Shown in pieces: positions 8,664 to 16,615 of a DNA stretch of 58,949 nucleotides. The notes under the pieces are model-generated. The model saw only the letters and a program-made list of their open reading frames with translations, had not been told where the DNA came from and made no database searches. The stretch comes from UBA4615 sp046046245. Lineage in GTDB: Bacteria > Pseudomonadota > Gammaproteobacteria > Burkholderiales > Burkholderiaceae_E. Numbering within the stretch: position 1 is the first letter of the stretch; every line of letters begins with the position of its first letter. The stretch spans positions 1 to 58,949 of the forward strand of contig JBJOKE010000056.1 of assembly GCA_046046245.1 (NCBI GenBank), given 5' to 3'. Both the position numbers and the translations under genes were made by a program.

Positions 8664-10280
8664 ATGGGCAGCTTCCCCGATCCGGTGGCCGAGGGGCTCG
8701 CCCGCGGCTGGTCGGTGATCGACGCCTCGCGCGGCCCCCTGCCCGAGCGGATCGACGCCGACGTGGCGATCGTCGGCACCGGCGCCGGTGGCGGGACGAC
8801 GGCCGAGGTGCTCGCACGCGCCGGCCTGCGCGTGGTGATGATCGAGGAAGGCCCGCTGAAATCCTCGCGCGACTTCTCCCTGCGCGAGTCCGACGCGTAT
8901 CCGCAGCTCTACCAGGACTCCGCCGGCCGCAGCACGCTCGACCGCGCGATCACGATCCTCCAGGGCCGCTGCGTCGGCGGCTCGACCACGGTCAACTGGA
9001 CCTCGAGCTTCCGCACGCCCGACGCCACCCTGCAGTGGTGGGTCGACCGATGGGCCCTGCCCGGCTTCTCGCCCGACGCGCTGTCGCCGTGGTTCGCCCA
9101 GGCCGAGCGGCGCCTGGGCATCGGTCCGTGGCTCGCGCCGCCGAACGAGAACAACGACCTGCTGCGGCGCGGCGCGATGAAGCTCGGCATCGCGGCGCCC
9201 GCGATCCTGCGCAACGTCCGCGGCTGCTTCAACCTCGGCTACTGCGGCATGGGCTGCCCGACCAACGCCAAGCAGTCGATGCTGGTGACGACGATCCCCG
9301 CGGCGCTCGATCGCGGCGCGACGCTGCTGGTGCGCGCGCGCGCCGAACGGCTGCGCCTGGCCGGCCGGCGCGTCGAGGCGATCGAGGTGGCGGGGCTCGA
9401 CGCGGCCGGGCTGAGGCCCTCGGGCGCGCGGGTCGAGGTCCGCGCCGCGCACGTCGTGCTGGCCGGCGGCGCGATCAACTCGCCCGCGGTGCTGCTGCGG
9501 TCGCACGCGCCCGACCCGCGTGGCCTCGCCGGCACGCGGACCTTCCTGCATCCGGTGGTGATGTCGGTCGCCGACCACGACGGTCCGGTCCGCGGCTTCG
9601 AGGGCGCGCCGCAGACGATCTACACCGACCACTTCCTCGGCACCGACCCGATCGACGGGCCGCTCGGGTTCAAGCTCGAGGCGCCGCCGCTGCACCCGGT
9701 GCTGTTCGCGGTCAACCTCGCGGGCTTCGGGCAGGAGCACGCCGCGTCGATGGCACGCTTCGACCATGCACACGCGCTGCTCGCGCTGATCCGCGACGGG
9801 TTCCACCCGCGCTCGACCGGCGGGCGGGTCCGCCTGCGCCAAGACGGCACGCCGGTCCTCGACTACCCGGTCGACGACCTGGTCCTGGAGGCAGCCCGGC
9901 GCGCGTTCCGTACGATGGCCGAGATCCAGTTCGCGGCCGGCGCGCGCAGCGTCCGGATCGGAGACGACCGCGCGAGGTCGCAGGCGAGCCTGGCCGGTCT
10001 CGTGGCCGAGCTGGACCGACTGGTGCTCGCGCCGCACGACACCAAGGTGGTGTCGGCGCACGTGATGGGCGGCTGCACGATGTCCGGCGACGAGACGCTC
10101 GGCCTCGTCCGCCCCGACGGCGTCCACCATCACGTCGACAACCTCTCGGTCCACGACGGCTCGCTGTTCCCGACCTCGATCGGCGCGAACCCGCAGCTCT
10201 CGATCTACGGTATCGTCGCCCGCATGGCGGCCGGCCTCGCGAAGCGACTCACCGGACGCGAGCCGGAGCCGCTCGCGTGA
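8664..10280 (+). CDS. GMC family FAD-dependent alcohol oxidase/dehydrogenase
   Basis: A 538-residue flavoenzyme expected to oxidise an alcohol to an aldehyde. The FAD-binding motif IVGTGAGGGTTAEVLARAG starts near residue 33. GGSTTVNWTSSFRTP and the C-terminal segments HVMGGCTM and GANPQLSIYGI are typical GMC features and resemble long-chain alcohol oxidases. The cysteine-rich CFNLGYCGMGCPTNAKQS is also seen in such enzymes. It sits between the small exported subunit and a lipase, with a fatty acyl-CoA reductase next door, so long-chain alcohols are the likely substrate (inference). Start ATG at 8664. Confidence 0.85.
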   Translation: MGSFPDPVAEGLARGWSVIDASRGPLPERIDADVAIVGTGAGGGTTAEVLARAGLRVVMIEEGPLKSSRDFSLRESDAYPQLYQDSAGRSTLDRAITILQGRCVGGSTTVNWTSSFRTPDATLQWWVDRWALPGFSPDALSPWFAQAERRLGIGPWLAPPNENNDLLRRGAMKLGIAAPAILRNVRGCFNLGYCGMGCPTNAKQSMLVTTIPAALDRGATLLVRARAERLRLAGRRVEAIEVAGLDAAGLRPSGARVEVRAAHVVLAGGAINSPAVLLRSHAPDPRGLAGTRTFLHPVVMSVADHDGPVRGFEGAPQTIYTDHFLGTDPIDGPLGFKLEAPPLHPVLFAVNLAGFGQEHAASMARFDHAHALLALIRDGFHPRSTGGRVRLRQDGTPVLDYPVDDLVLEAARRAFRTMAEIQFAAGARSVRIGDDRARSQASLAGLVAELDRLVLAPHDTKVVSAHVMGGCTMSGDETLGLVRPDGVHHHVDNLSVHDGSLFPTSIGANPQLSIYGIVARMAAGLAKRLTGREPEPLA

Positions 10281-11245
10281 TCGCCCGGCTGCAGCGCTGG
10301 CTGCTCGCCGGGCAGATCGTGCTGGGTGTCGCGATCGCCGCCTGGCTGTCCGGCAGCGGGCGCACCTCGGTCGGCATGGCCGTCGCGATCGGCCTGCTGC
10401 TGCCGCTCGCACTGCACGCTGCGGTGCTCACGATCGACTTCGCGCTCGCCTGGTCGGTCCGCGGCGCCCGGCCGCAGGACGGTCCGCGGCCGGCGTTCCT
10501 GCGCGGCCTTCGCGACTGGACCGGCGCCTGGGTCCGCGAGATCGTCGACTCGACGCGGACCTTCAGCGTCGCGCAACCGCTGCTGGCGCGGCGCGCGTTC
10601 GCCGCGGGCACGCCGGCCGACGCGCGGCTGCCGGTGCTGCTGATCCACGGCTACTTCTGCAACCGCGCGTTGTGGCGGCCGATGGCCGCACGGCTCGCGG
10701 CGGCCGGCCACGCCGTCGATGCGATCGACCTCGAGCCGCCGTTCGCATCGATCGACGACTACGCGCCGCGGATCTCGGCCGCGGTCGATGCGCTTCGGGC
10801 GCGCACCGGCGCCTCGCGGGTCGCGCTGGTGGGCCACAGCATGGGCGGCCTGGCGGCGCGCGCCTACCTCCGGGCACACGGCGACGACGCGGTCGCCTGT
10901 GTCGTCACGCTGGGCACGCCTCACCATGGCACGGTCCACGCCCGATTCGGCCGCGGCCGCAACGTCCGCCAGATGCGCCGCGACAGCGACTGGCTGCGCG
11001 CGCTGGCCGCCGCGGAGCCGCCCGGACGGCTCGCACGCTTCACCGTCGTGCTCTCGTGGCAGGACAACATCGTCGCGCCGCAGGCGATCCAGACGCTGCC
11101 CGGCGCACGCACGGTGATGCTGCAGGGGCTCGGCCACATCAGCCTCGCCTACGACCGGCGGGTGGCGGGCCTGGTGCTCGAGGCGCTGCACGCAGCCGAG
11201 CACGGCCTGCCGGCGCGAGAGGCGATCCCCGGCGCGGTCGGCTGA
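10277..11245 (+). CDS. Membrane-anchored alpha/beta hydrolase (lipase/esterase)
   Basis: A 322-residue lipase-like enzyme. Two hydrophobic N-terminal segments (residues about 7-24 and 31-58) suggest membrane attachment. The oxyanion LLIHGYF (122-128), the nucleophile elbow GHSMGG (Ser188) and VTLGTPHHGT are typical of bacterial triacylglycerol lipases; a C-terminal GLGHISL supplies the histidine. The GTG start overlaps the oxidase stop codon (GTGA), so the two are translationally coupled. Ester hydrolysis that releases an alcohol for the oxidase is a reasonable inference. Confidence 0.82.
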   Translation: MIARLQRWLLAGQIVLGVAIAAWLSGSGRTSVGMAVAIGLLLPLALHAAVLTIDFALAWSVRGARPQDGPRPAFLRGLRDWTGAWVREIVDSTRTFSVAQPLLARRAFAAGTPADARLPVLLIHGYFCNRALWRPMAARLAAAGHAVDAIDLEPPFASIDDYAPRISAAVDALRARTGASRVALVGHSMGGLAARAYLRAHGDDAVACVVTLGTPHHGTVHARFGRGRNVRQMRRDSDWLRALAAAEPPGRLARFTVVLSWQDNIVAPQAIQTLPGARTVMLQGLGHISLAYDRRVAGLVLEALHAAEHGLPAREAIPGAVG

Positions 11246-11305
11246 TCCGCGCGCGATCCGCCGCGCGGGATCCGCCGGTCGGAGTCGGGCACCGCGGGCG
11301 GAGCC

Positions 11306-11325
11306 GGGGCCGCGAGGGCGGCCCC
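11306..11325. terminator. Hairpin between convergent genes
   Basis: A perfect stem, GGGGCCGC with GCGGCCCC, closes a GAGG loop (extendable by one base pair) in the 87-bp gap between the convergent lipase and acyl-CoA reductase genes. There is no U-run. It may be a bidirectional stop or insulator; function is inferred from position. Confidence 0.4.
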
Positions 11326-11332
11326 GCCGGCG

Positions 11333-13321
11333 TCAGAAGTGGATGCCCCGCATCAGCTGCTGGAACGCCACCTGGTCCGCACTCAGCTGCGGCGCCTTGT
11401 CGCCCTTCGTGCCCTTCGCCGCCTCGGAGTCCGGGAACATCCGGAACGAGGTGTTCATCACGATCTGCGCGATCCGCGGCACCGTGGCGTGCAGCACCGC
11501 GCCCACGATGCCGAGCCGCGTCGCGATCCGCACCGGCTTGTGGACGATCGCCTGGACGATCATGTCCGCGGCCTCGTCGGGCGACAGCGTCGGCACGTTG
11601 TTGTACAGCTTGGTGGGCGCGATCATCGGCGTGCGCACCAGCGGCATGTTGATCGTCGTGAAGCGAACGCCGAGGTCGGCGTACTCCGACGACGCGCACA
11701 TCGTCCACGCATCGAGCGCCGACTTCGAGGCGACGTAGGCCGAGAAGCGCGGCGCGTTGGTCAGCACGCCGATCGACGAGATGTTGATCACCTGGCCACG
11801 CTTCTTCGTGACCATGCCCGGCAGCACGCCCATCGTCGTGCGGATCGCGCCGAAGTAGTTCAGCTGCATGCAGCGCTCGAAGTCGTGGAAGCGCTCCTGG
11901 CTCGACTCGATCGCCCGGCGGATCGAACGGCCGGCGTTGTTGACGAGGATGTCGACGCCGCCGTGGGTCTCGACCAGCCACTTCACCATGCGATCGACGT
12001 CGGCCATGTCCGACAGGTCGACGGAGAAGGTGTGCAGCACGTGGCCGTCGGCCTCGACGATGCCCTTCGCCTCGTCGAGCTTCTCCTGGTCCCGACCACA
12101 GACGATGGTGACCGCACCCGCCTCGGCGATCTTGCGCGCGGCCGCGAGCCCGATGCCCGACGAGCCGCCGGTGATCAGCACGACCTTGCCGGTGACCTGG
12201 CCGCGCAGCGTGCGGTCGATCTGCAGGTCCGGGTCGAGGTGGCGCTCCCAGTAGTCCCAGATCGTCCACGCATAGTCCTTCAGCCGCGGGCACGCGATGC
12301 CGCTGCCCTTCAGCGCGGCCGTGGTGTAGCGGCAGTCGAAGCGCGTCGGGTAGTTGACGAAATCGAGGATGTCGTCGGGCAGGCCGAGGTCCTTCATCAC
12401 GGCGCCGCGGATCCGGCGGACCGGGGTCAGCGCCATCAGGCTCTTCTTCACGCCGCGCGGGATGAAGCCGAGCAGCGCGGCGTTCACGCGGATCGTCATC
12501 CGCGGCGAGTGCGCGGCCTCGGCGAAGGTGTTCAGCACGTCGCCGACGCGCATCGGCTCGGGATCGACGAGGTGGTAGCAGTCCGAGTCGTGGGACTTCG
12601 CATGCGCGATGAGGTCCATCGCGTCGACGACGAAATCGACCGGAACGATGTTGATCCGCCCGCCCTCGATGCCGATCGTCGGCATCCACGGCGGCAGCAT
12701 CTGCCGCACCCGCTGGATCAGCTTGAAGAAGTAGTAGGGACCGTCGATCTTGTCCATCTCGCCGGTCTTCGAGTCGCCGACCACCAGGCCTGGCCGGAAC
12801 ACGAGGAACGGCACCTTGCACTCGGCGCGCACGATCTTCTCGGAGTCGTGCTTGGTCGCGAAGTACGGGTGGTCGAGCCCTTCGGCCTGCTCGAACATGT
12901 CCTCGCGGAAGATGCCCTCGTACAGGCCCGCAGCGGCGATCGACGAGACGTGGTGGAACCGGCCGGCCTTGATCTGGTTGGCGAACTGCACGACGTTGCG
13001 CGTGCCGTCGACGTTCACGCGCAGCTGGCTGTCGGCGTCGGCCTTCAGGTCGTAGATGGCGGCGAGGTGGAAGAAGTGCGCGACCTTGCCGTCGTACTTC
13101 TTGCGGTCTGCGGCCTTGATGCCGAGCCCCGGCTGGGTCAGGTCACCCTGGACCGCGATCGCGCGGCTGGCGTCGACGCCCCAGTAGTCGAGCAGCGGCT
13201 GCACGCGCTCGGGCGACGCGTCGCGGATCAGGAAGTGGACCACCGCGCCGCGGCGCTCGAGCAGCCTGCGGACGAGGCGCTTTCCGATGAAGCCGCTGGC
13301 TCCGGTCACGAAGTACATCAT
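11333..13321 (-). CDS. Two-module fatty acyl-CoA reductase (alcohol-forming)
   Basis: A 662-residue fusion of two SDR modules, matching in length and arrangement the alcohol-forming fatty acyl-CoA/ACP reductase of Marinobacter (Maqu_2220 type). The N-terminal extended SDR has TGASGFIG (6-13) and Y153-x3-K157. The C-terminal classical SDR has TGGSSGIG (384-391), NNAG (461-464) and Y529-x3-K533. Segments such as GEMDKIDGPYYFFK, EGGRINIVPVDFVVDAMD and SFRMFPDS closely recall the Marinobacter enzyme from memory. It would reduce acyl-CoA through aldehyde to fatty alcohol with NADPH. The ATG at 13321 follows a GGAGG-type ribosome binding site. Confidence 0.88.
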   Translation of the reverse strand: MMYFVTGASGFIGKRLVRRLLERRGAVVHFLIRDASPERVQPLLDYWGVDASRAIAVQGDLTQPGLGIKAADRKKYDGKVAHFFHLAAIYDLKADADSQLRVNVDGTRNVVQFANQIKAGRFHHVSSIAAAGLYEGIFREDMFEQAEGLDHPYFATKHDSEKIVRAECKVPFLVFRPGLVVGDSKTGEMDKIDGPYYFFKLIQRVRQMLPPWMPTIGIEGGRINIVPVDFVVDAMDLIAHAKSHDSDCYHLVDPEPMRVGDVLNTFAEAAHSPRMTIRVNAALLGFIPRGVKKSLMALTPVRRIRGAVMKDLGLPDDILDFVNYPTRFDCRYTTAALKGSGIACPRLKDYAWTIWDYWERHLDPDLQIDRTLRGQVTGKVVLITGGSSGIGLAAARKIAEAGAVTIVCGRDQEKLDEAKGIVEADGHVLHTFSVDLSDMADVDRMVKWLVETHGGVDILVNNAGRSIRRAIESSQERFHDFERCMQLNYFGAIRTTMGVLPGMVTKKRGQVINISSIGVLTNAPRFSAYVASKSALDAWTMCASSEYADLGVRFTTINMPLVRTPMIAPTKLYNNVPTLSPDEAADMIVQAIVHKPVRIATRLGIVGAVLHATVPRIAQIVMNTSFRMFPDSEAAKGTKGDKAPQLSADQVAFQQLMRGIHF

Positions 13322-13440
13322 CCTCGAACCCTCCTGGTCGTTGGTCTTGGGGCGCGGCATCGGGGCCGGCGTGCGGTGACGGATGATTGCACCGCGCGCC
13401 GGCCTGCGGCAACAGATCGGCCGCGCCCGCGGTCACGATT

Positions 13441-13472
13441 AGGGGGCCCCCTCTAGAGCGACTCCCTACACT
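13441..13472 (+). promoter_or_regulatory. Palindromes and -10 element ahead of the phasin gene
   Basis: The 12-bp palindrome AGGGGGCCCCCT (13441-13452) overlaps the 8-bp palindrome CTCTAGAG (13451-13458). TACACT (13467-13472) follows as a -10 candidate, 10 bp after CTCTAG. Spacing and core match the site at 8136-8157. A PhaD-like TetR regulator encoded nearby at 15478 is a candidate binder; Pseudomonas PhaD controls phasin promoters. Confidence 0.5.
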
Positions 13473-13540
13473 GTCGTCATCGCCCACCCCGTCCCGGCGT
13501 GCGGCGCGGTCCCTCAACCCCGCAGCCCAGGAGCAGCGAC

Positions 13541-14143
13541 ATGGTCAAGAAGACGAAACCGGCCCCCGAGGCCACCCCGGCGGACAACCAGCTCGCCGCC
13601 GCGATCAAGGATTCCGCCCAGCAGATCTGGCTGGCCGGTCTCGGCGCGTTCGCGAAGGCGCAGGAGGAAGGCAACAAGGTCTTCGAGGCCCTGGTCAAGG
13701 AAGGCAAGGGCATCCAGAAGCGCAGCCGCGCCAACGCCGAGGAGACGCTCGGCAAGGTCACCGGCATGGTGTCGGGTCGCGTCGGCAAGGTCGCGGGCGA
13801 CCTGTCGAAGCAGGCGACCGATTCGTGGGACCGCCTCGAGCAGGTCTTCGAGGAGCGCGTCGCACGGGCACTGAACCGCCTGGGTGTGCCGACGAACGCG
13901 GACGTGCAGGCGCTGACGGCTCGCGTCGAGGCACTGAACGCCAGCGTGCAGGCGCTCGGCGGCAAGCCTGCGCGCGCGCCGCGCGCCGCGGCCACCCGCA
14001 AGGCGCCGGCGGCCCGCGCGCCGAAGGCTGCGAAGGCCGCGAAGCCGGCCAGGGCGACCAAGGCGCCGAAGGCCGCCGCGAAGGCCCGCAAGGCGCCCGC
14101 GAAGAAGGCCGCCTCGCCCGCGGCGCCGGCCGCGGCCGAGTGA
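13541..14143 (+). CDS. Phasin-family PHA granule-associated protein (PhaF-like)
   Basis: A 200-residue protein that should coat storage granules. The N-terminal half has IWLAGLGAFAKAQEEGNKVF, the phasin signature shared with PhaI/PhaF, followed by a coiled-coil-like region. The C-terminal 60 residues are an Ala/Lys/Pro tail (KAPAARAPKAAKAAKPARA and so on) like the histone-H1-like DNA-binding tail of PhaF, which tethers granules to the nucleoid. Start ATG at 13541 with AGGAGCAG upstream. A shared promoter motif and a PhaD-like regulator nearby support a storage role. Confidence 0.88.
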   Translation: MVKKTKPAPEATPADNQLAAAIKDSAQQIWLAGLGAFAKAQEEGNKVFEALVKEGKGIQKRSRANAEETLGKVTGMVSGRVGKVAGDLSKQATDSWDRLEQVFEERVARALNRLGVPTNADVQALTARVEALNASVQALGGKPARAPRAAATRKAPAARAPKAAKAAKPARATKAPKAAAKARKAPAKKAASPAAPAAAE

Positions 14144-14184
14144 CCCGTCGGGCGGCGCGCCCCGGCGAGCCGCCCGGCTGAACC

Positions 14185-15405
14185 ATGCCCCCGCCCCGCC
14201 CCGCTCCGTCGATCGGCATCGCGCTGGCCGGCGGCGGCTTTCTCGGCGCCGCCTACGAACTCGGCGCACTCGCCGCGCTCTCCGAGTCGATCGAGGGCCT
14301 CGACCTCACCGCCCTCGACGTCTACGTGGGCGTGAGCGCGGGCGCCTTCCTCGCGGCCGGCCTCGCGGCCGGCCTGTCGCCGCACGCGATGGTCCGGTTG
14401 TTCGTCGAGAGCGAGGTCGACGACGGCCCCTTCGATCCGGCGTCGCTGCTGCGGCCTGCCTGGCGGGAGATCGTCTCGCGGTTCGCCGAAGCGCCGGGCG
14501 TCGCCGCCGACATCGCCGGCGAGGTACGCCGCGGCCTGCTGCACGGCGGCCTCGGCACGGCCGTCTGGCGTGGACTGGACCGCGCCGCGACCCTGCTGCC
14601 GGCCGGCATCCTCGACGCCAGTCCGGCGGAGCTGAAGCTGGCCCGACTGCTGGCGCAGGACGGCCTGGGCAACCGCTTCGAGGCGCTGCCCGGCGTGCTG
14701 CGCATCGTCGCGACCGACATCGACAGCGGCGAGTCCGTCGCCTTCGGCGGCCCCGGCACGGACCACGTGCCGATCTCGCGCGCGGTGCTCGCCTCCTCGG
14801 CGGTGCCGGGACTCTTTCCACCGGTCCGCATCGACGGCCGCTGGTACGTCGACGGCGCGCTCAACAAGACCCTGCACGCGTCGATCGCGCTGCAGGAAGG
14901 CGCCGGACTCGTGCTGTGCCTGAACCCGCTGGTGCCGTACAGCGCGGGACCGGCAGGCCCCCCCGCCGCGATCGCGTCGCGGGGCCTCGGCGCGGTGCTG
15001 GCGCAGACCGTCCGGACCGCGATCCGCTCGCGGATGACCGTCGGGCTGGAGAAGTATCGGGTCACGCATCCCGAAGCCGACGTGCTGCTGTTCGAGCCGC
15101 GCCCGGACGACGCGACCACCTTCTTCACGCGGATCTTCAGCACCGCGAGTCGCCGCGGACTCTGCGAGCACGCCTACCGGCAGACCCGGGCCGACCTGCT
15201 GGCCCGGGCGCACTCGCTCGCGCCGGTGCTCGCCCGGCACGGGCTGCGGCTGAACGTGACCCGCCTCGCCGACCCGACGCACGCGCTGGTACGCGAACCC
15301 ACGAGCCGGCCGCCGCGCGCGGGGCGTCTCGCGGTAGCCACCCGCCGCCTCGGACACGCGCTCGACGATCTCGAGCGGATCGTGCGGCTCGCCAGCCCGC
15401 ACTGA
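14185..15405 (+). CDS. Patatin-like phospholipase
   Basis: A 406-residue serine acyl hydrolase. The oxyanion-hole glycines AGGGFLGAAYELG (15-27), nucleophile elbow GVSAG (Ser51) and the catalytic DGA (Asp223, in YVDGALNKT) form the patatin Ser-Asp dyad. There is no signal peptide, so it is probably cytosolic, acting on membrane or granule lipids. It lies 41 bp after the phasin gene and 72 bp before a TetR regulator, probably in the same storage-lipid cluster. Similar proteins are often annotated as exported esterases or RssA-like; the exact substrate is unknown. Confidence 0.85.
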   Translation: MPPPRPAPSIGIALAGGGFLGAAYELGALAALSESIEGLDLTALDVYVGVSAGAFLAAGLAAGLSPHAMVRLFVESEVDDGPFDPASLLRPAWREIVSRFAEAPGVAADIAGEVRRGLLHGGLGTAVWRGLDRAATLLPAGILDASPAELKLARLLAQDGLGNRFEALPGVLRIVATDIDSGESVAFGGPGTDHVPISRAVLASSAVPGLFPPVRIDGRWYVDGALNKTLHASIALQEGAGLVLCLNPLVPYSAGPAGPPAAIASRGLGAVLAQTVRTAIRSRMTVGLEKYRVTHPEADVLLFEPRPDDATTFFTRIFSTASRRGLCEHAYRQTRADLLARAHSLAPVLARHGLRLNVTRLADPTHALVREPTSRPPRAGRLAVATRRLGHALDDLERIVRLASPH

Positions 15406-15477
15406 CGCCTCGCCCGGACCGGGTGCTATCCTTCGGCGCCTGCCCCGCCTCGCACCGGCCGCACCCCGGAGACGCCG

Positions 15478-16143
15478 ATGCCCACGCCGCGCAAGCCGCC
15501 CCGACGCACGCGCGAACGCATCCTCGACCTGTCGCTTCGCCTGTTCAACGAGCAGGGAGAACCGCAGGTGACGACGACCGCGATCGCCGACGAGATGAAC
15601 ATCTCGCCGGGCAACCTGTACTACCACTTCCGCAACAAGGACGACATCGTCGACGCGCTGTTCGAGCAGTACGAGCGCGACATGGACGCACTGCTGCGGC
15701 TGCCGCAGGAGCGCGAGGCGGACGTCGAGGACGCCTGGCTGTTCCTGCACCTGCTGTTCGAGACGATCTGGAAGCACCGCTTCGTCTACCGCGACCTGAG
15801 CGACCTGCTGACCCGAAACCGCAAGGTCGAGATGCACTTCCGCTCGATCCTCGACGGCAAGCACCGCGCCGCGCGCGCACTGTGCGAAGGGCTCGCTGCC
15901 CGCGGCCAGCTTCGGGCGAGGCCGTTCGAGATCGACGCGCTCGCGACGAACATGGTGGTGGTCGCGACCTGGTGGCTTCAGTTCGAGTACGTGCGCAACG
16001 CGCGCCGCTTCTCGGACCCCGACTATCCGTCGCGCGCGCTTGCGCGCGGCGCGTTCCAGGTGCTGGCACTGACCGGCGCCCACCTCGATGGCGACGCACG
16101 CACGCTCTTCGAGCGGCTCGCGCACGCCTACCTCGAGGACTGA
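15478..16143 (+). CDS. TetR/AcrR regulator, PhaD-like
   Basis: A 221-residue TetR repressor-type regulator. The helix-turn-helix is TTTAIADEMNISPGNLYYHF followed by RNKDDIVDALFE. Together with LSLRLFNEQGEPQVTT this strongly resembles Pseudomonas PhaD, which senses an acyl ligand and controls PHA synthesis and phasin genes. It lies just downstream of the phasin and patatin genes. It could bind the CTCTAG-containing sites at 8125-8141 and 13441-13458 (inference). An extended -10-like TGCTATCCT lies at 15424-15432. Confidence 0.8.
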   Translation: MPTPRKPPRRTRERILDLSLRLFNEQGEPQVTTTAIADEMNISPGNLYYHFRNKDDIVDALFEQYERDMDALLRLPQEREADVEDAWLFLHLLFETIWKHRFVYRDLSDLLTRNRKVEMHFRSILDGKHRAARALCEGLAARGQLRARPFEIDALATNMVVVATWWLQFEYVRNARRFSDPDYPSRALARGAFQVLALTGAHLDGDARTLFERLAHAYLED

Positions 16144-16152
16144 CGCAGCGGC

Positions 16153-16599
16153 TCAGCCGACGAAGGGAAGCAGCCCGCCGGTACGCCGCGCCCAGTCGGC
16201 GTGACCGGGGAAGCGGGCTGCGAGCAGCCGGTCCTCGAAGCGGTGCTTGACGACGAGCACCGCGAGCAGCGCCGCGCCCGTTGCGACGGACGCCGGCCCA
16301 CCGCCGGAGGCGGCCGGCAGCACGAGCATGAGGAGCGCGGTGTACATCGGGTGACGGACCCAGCGGTACGGCCCGTCGACGACGAGCTCCGGGTGGGCGT
16401 CGGGAATCGGCGTGATCGAGAACGGGCGGCGCTGCCGCCAGGCCATCCACAGCCCGGCCCACGCGCCGAGCGCCACGCCGGCGGCCTGGACCACGAGCCC
16501 CGCCGCCCACGGCGATGCCCACGGTCCGACCAGCAGCCAGGTGCCGAGCGCGGTGAACTGCCCGGCCACCAGCACGCGTGCGCGCGCACGGTCGTCCAC
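16153..16599 (-). CDS. Isoprenylcysteine carboxyl methyltransferase-like membrane protein
   Basis: A 148-residue integral membrane protein with about four hydrophobic segments. The motif PYRWVRHPMYTALL and the C-terminal FEDRLLAARFPGHADWARR match the ICMT/PEMT-like methyltransferase superfamily, whose SAM-binding site is formed by RHPxY and a downstream acidic pair. In bacteria the substrates are mostly unknown. It starts with GTG (16599). It is convergent with the TetR gene and 16 bp downstream of the AAA ATPase gene, probably co-transcribed with the latter. Confidence 0.75.
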   Translation of the reverse strand: MDDRARARVLVAGQFTALGTWLLVGPWASPWAAGLVVQAAGVALGAWAGLWMAWRQRRPFSITPIPDAHPELVVDGPYRWVRHPMYTALLMLVLPAASGGGPASVATGAALLAVLVVKHRFEDRLLAARFPGHADWARRTGGLLPFVG

Positions 16600-16615
16600 G
16601 GCCGCCGCCCGCCCG

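Noticed and set aside
13322..13360. Upstream ATG for the fatty acyl-CoA reductase (MPRPKTNDQEG)
   Set aside because: The purine-rich ribosome binding site lies between this ATG and the one at 13321, and the Rossmann motif normally begins a few residues after the start.
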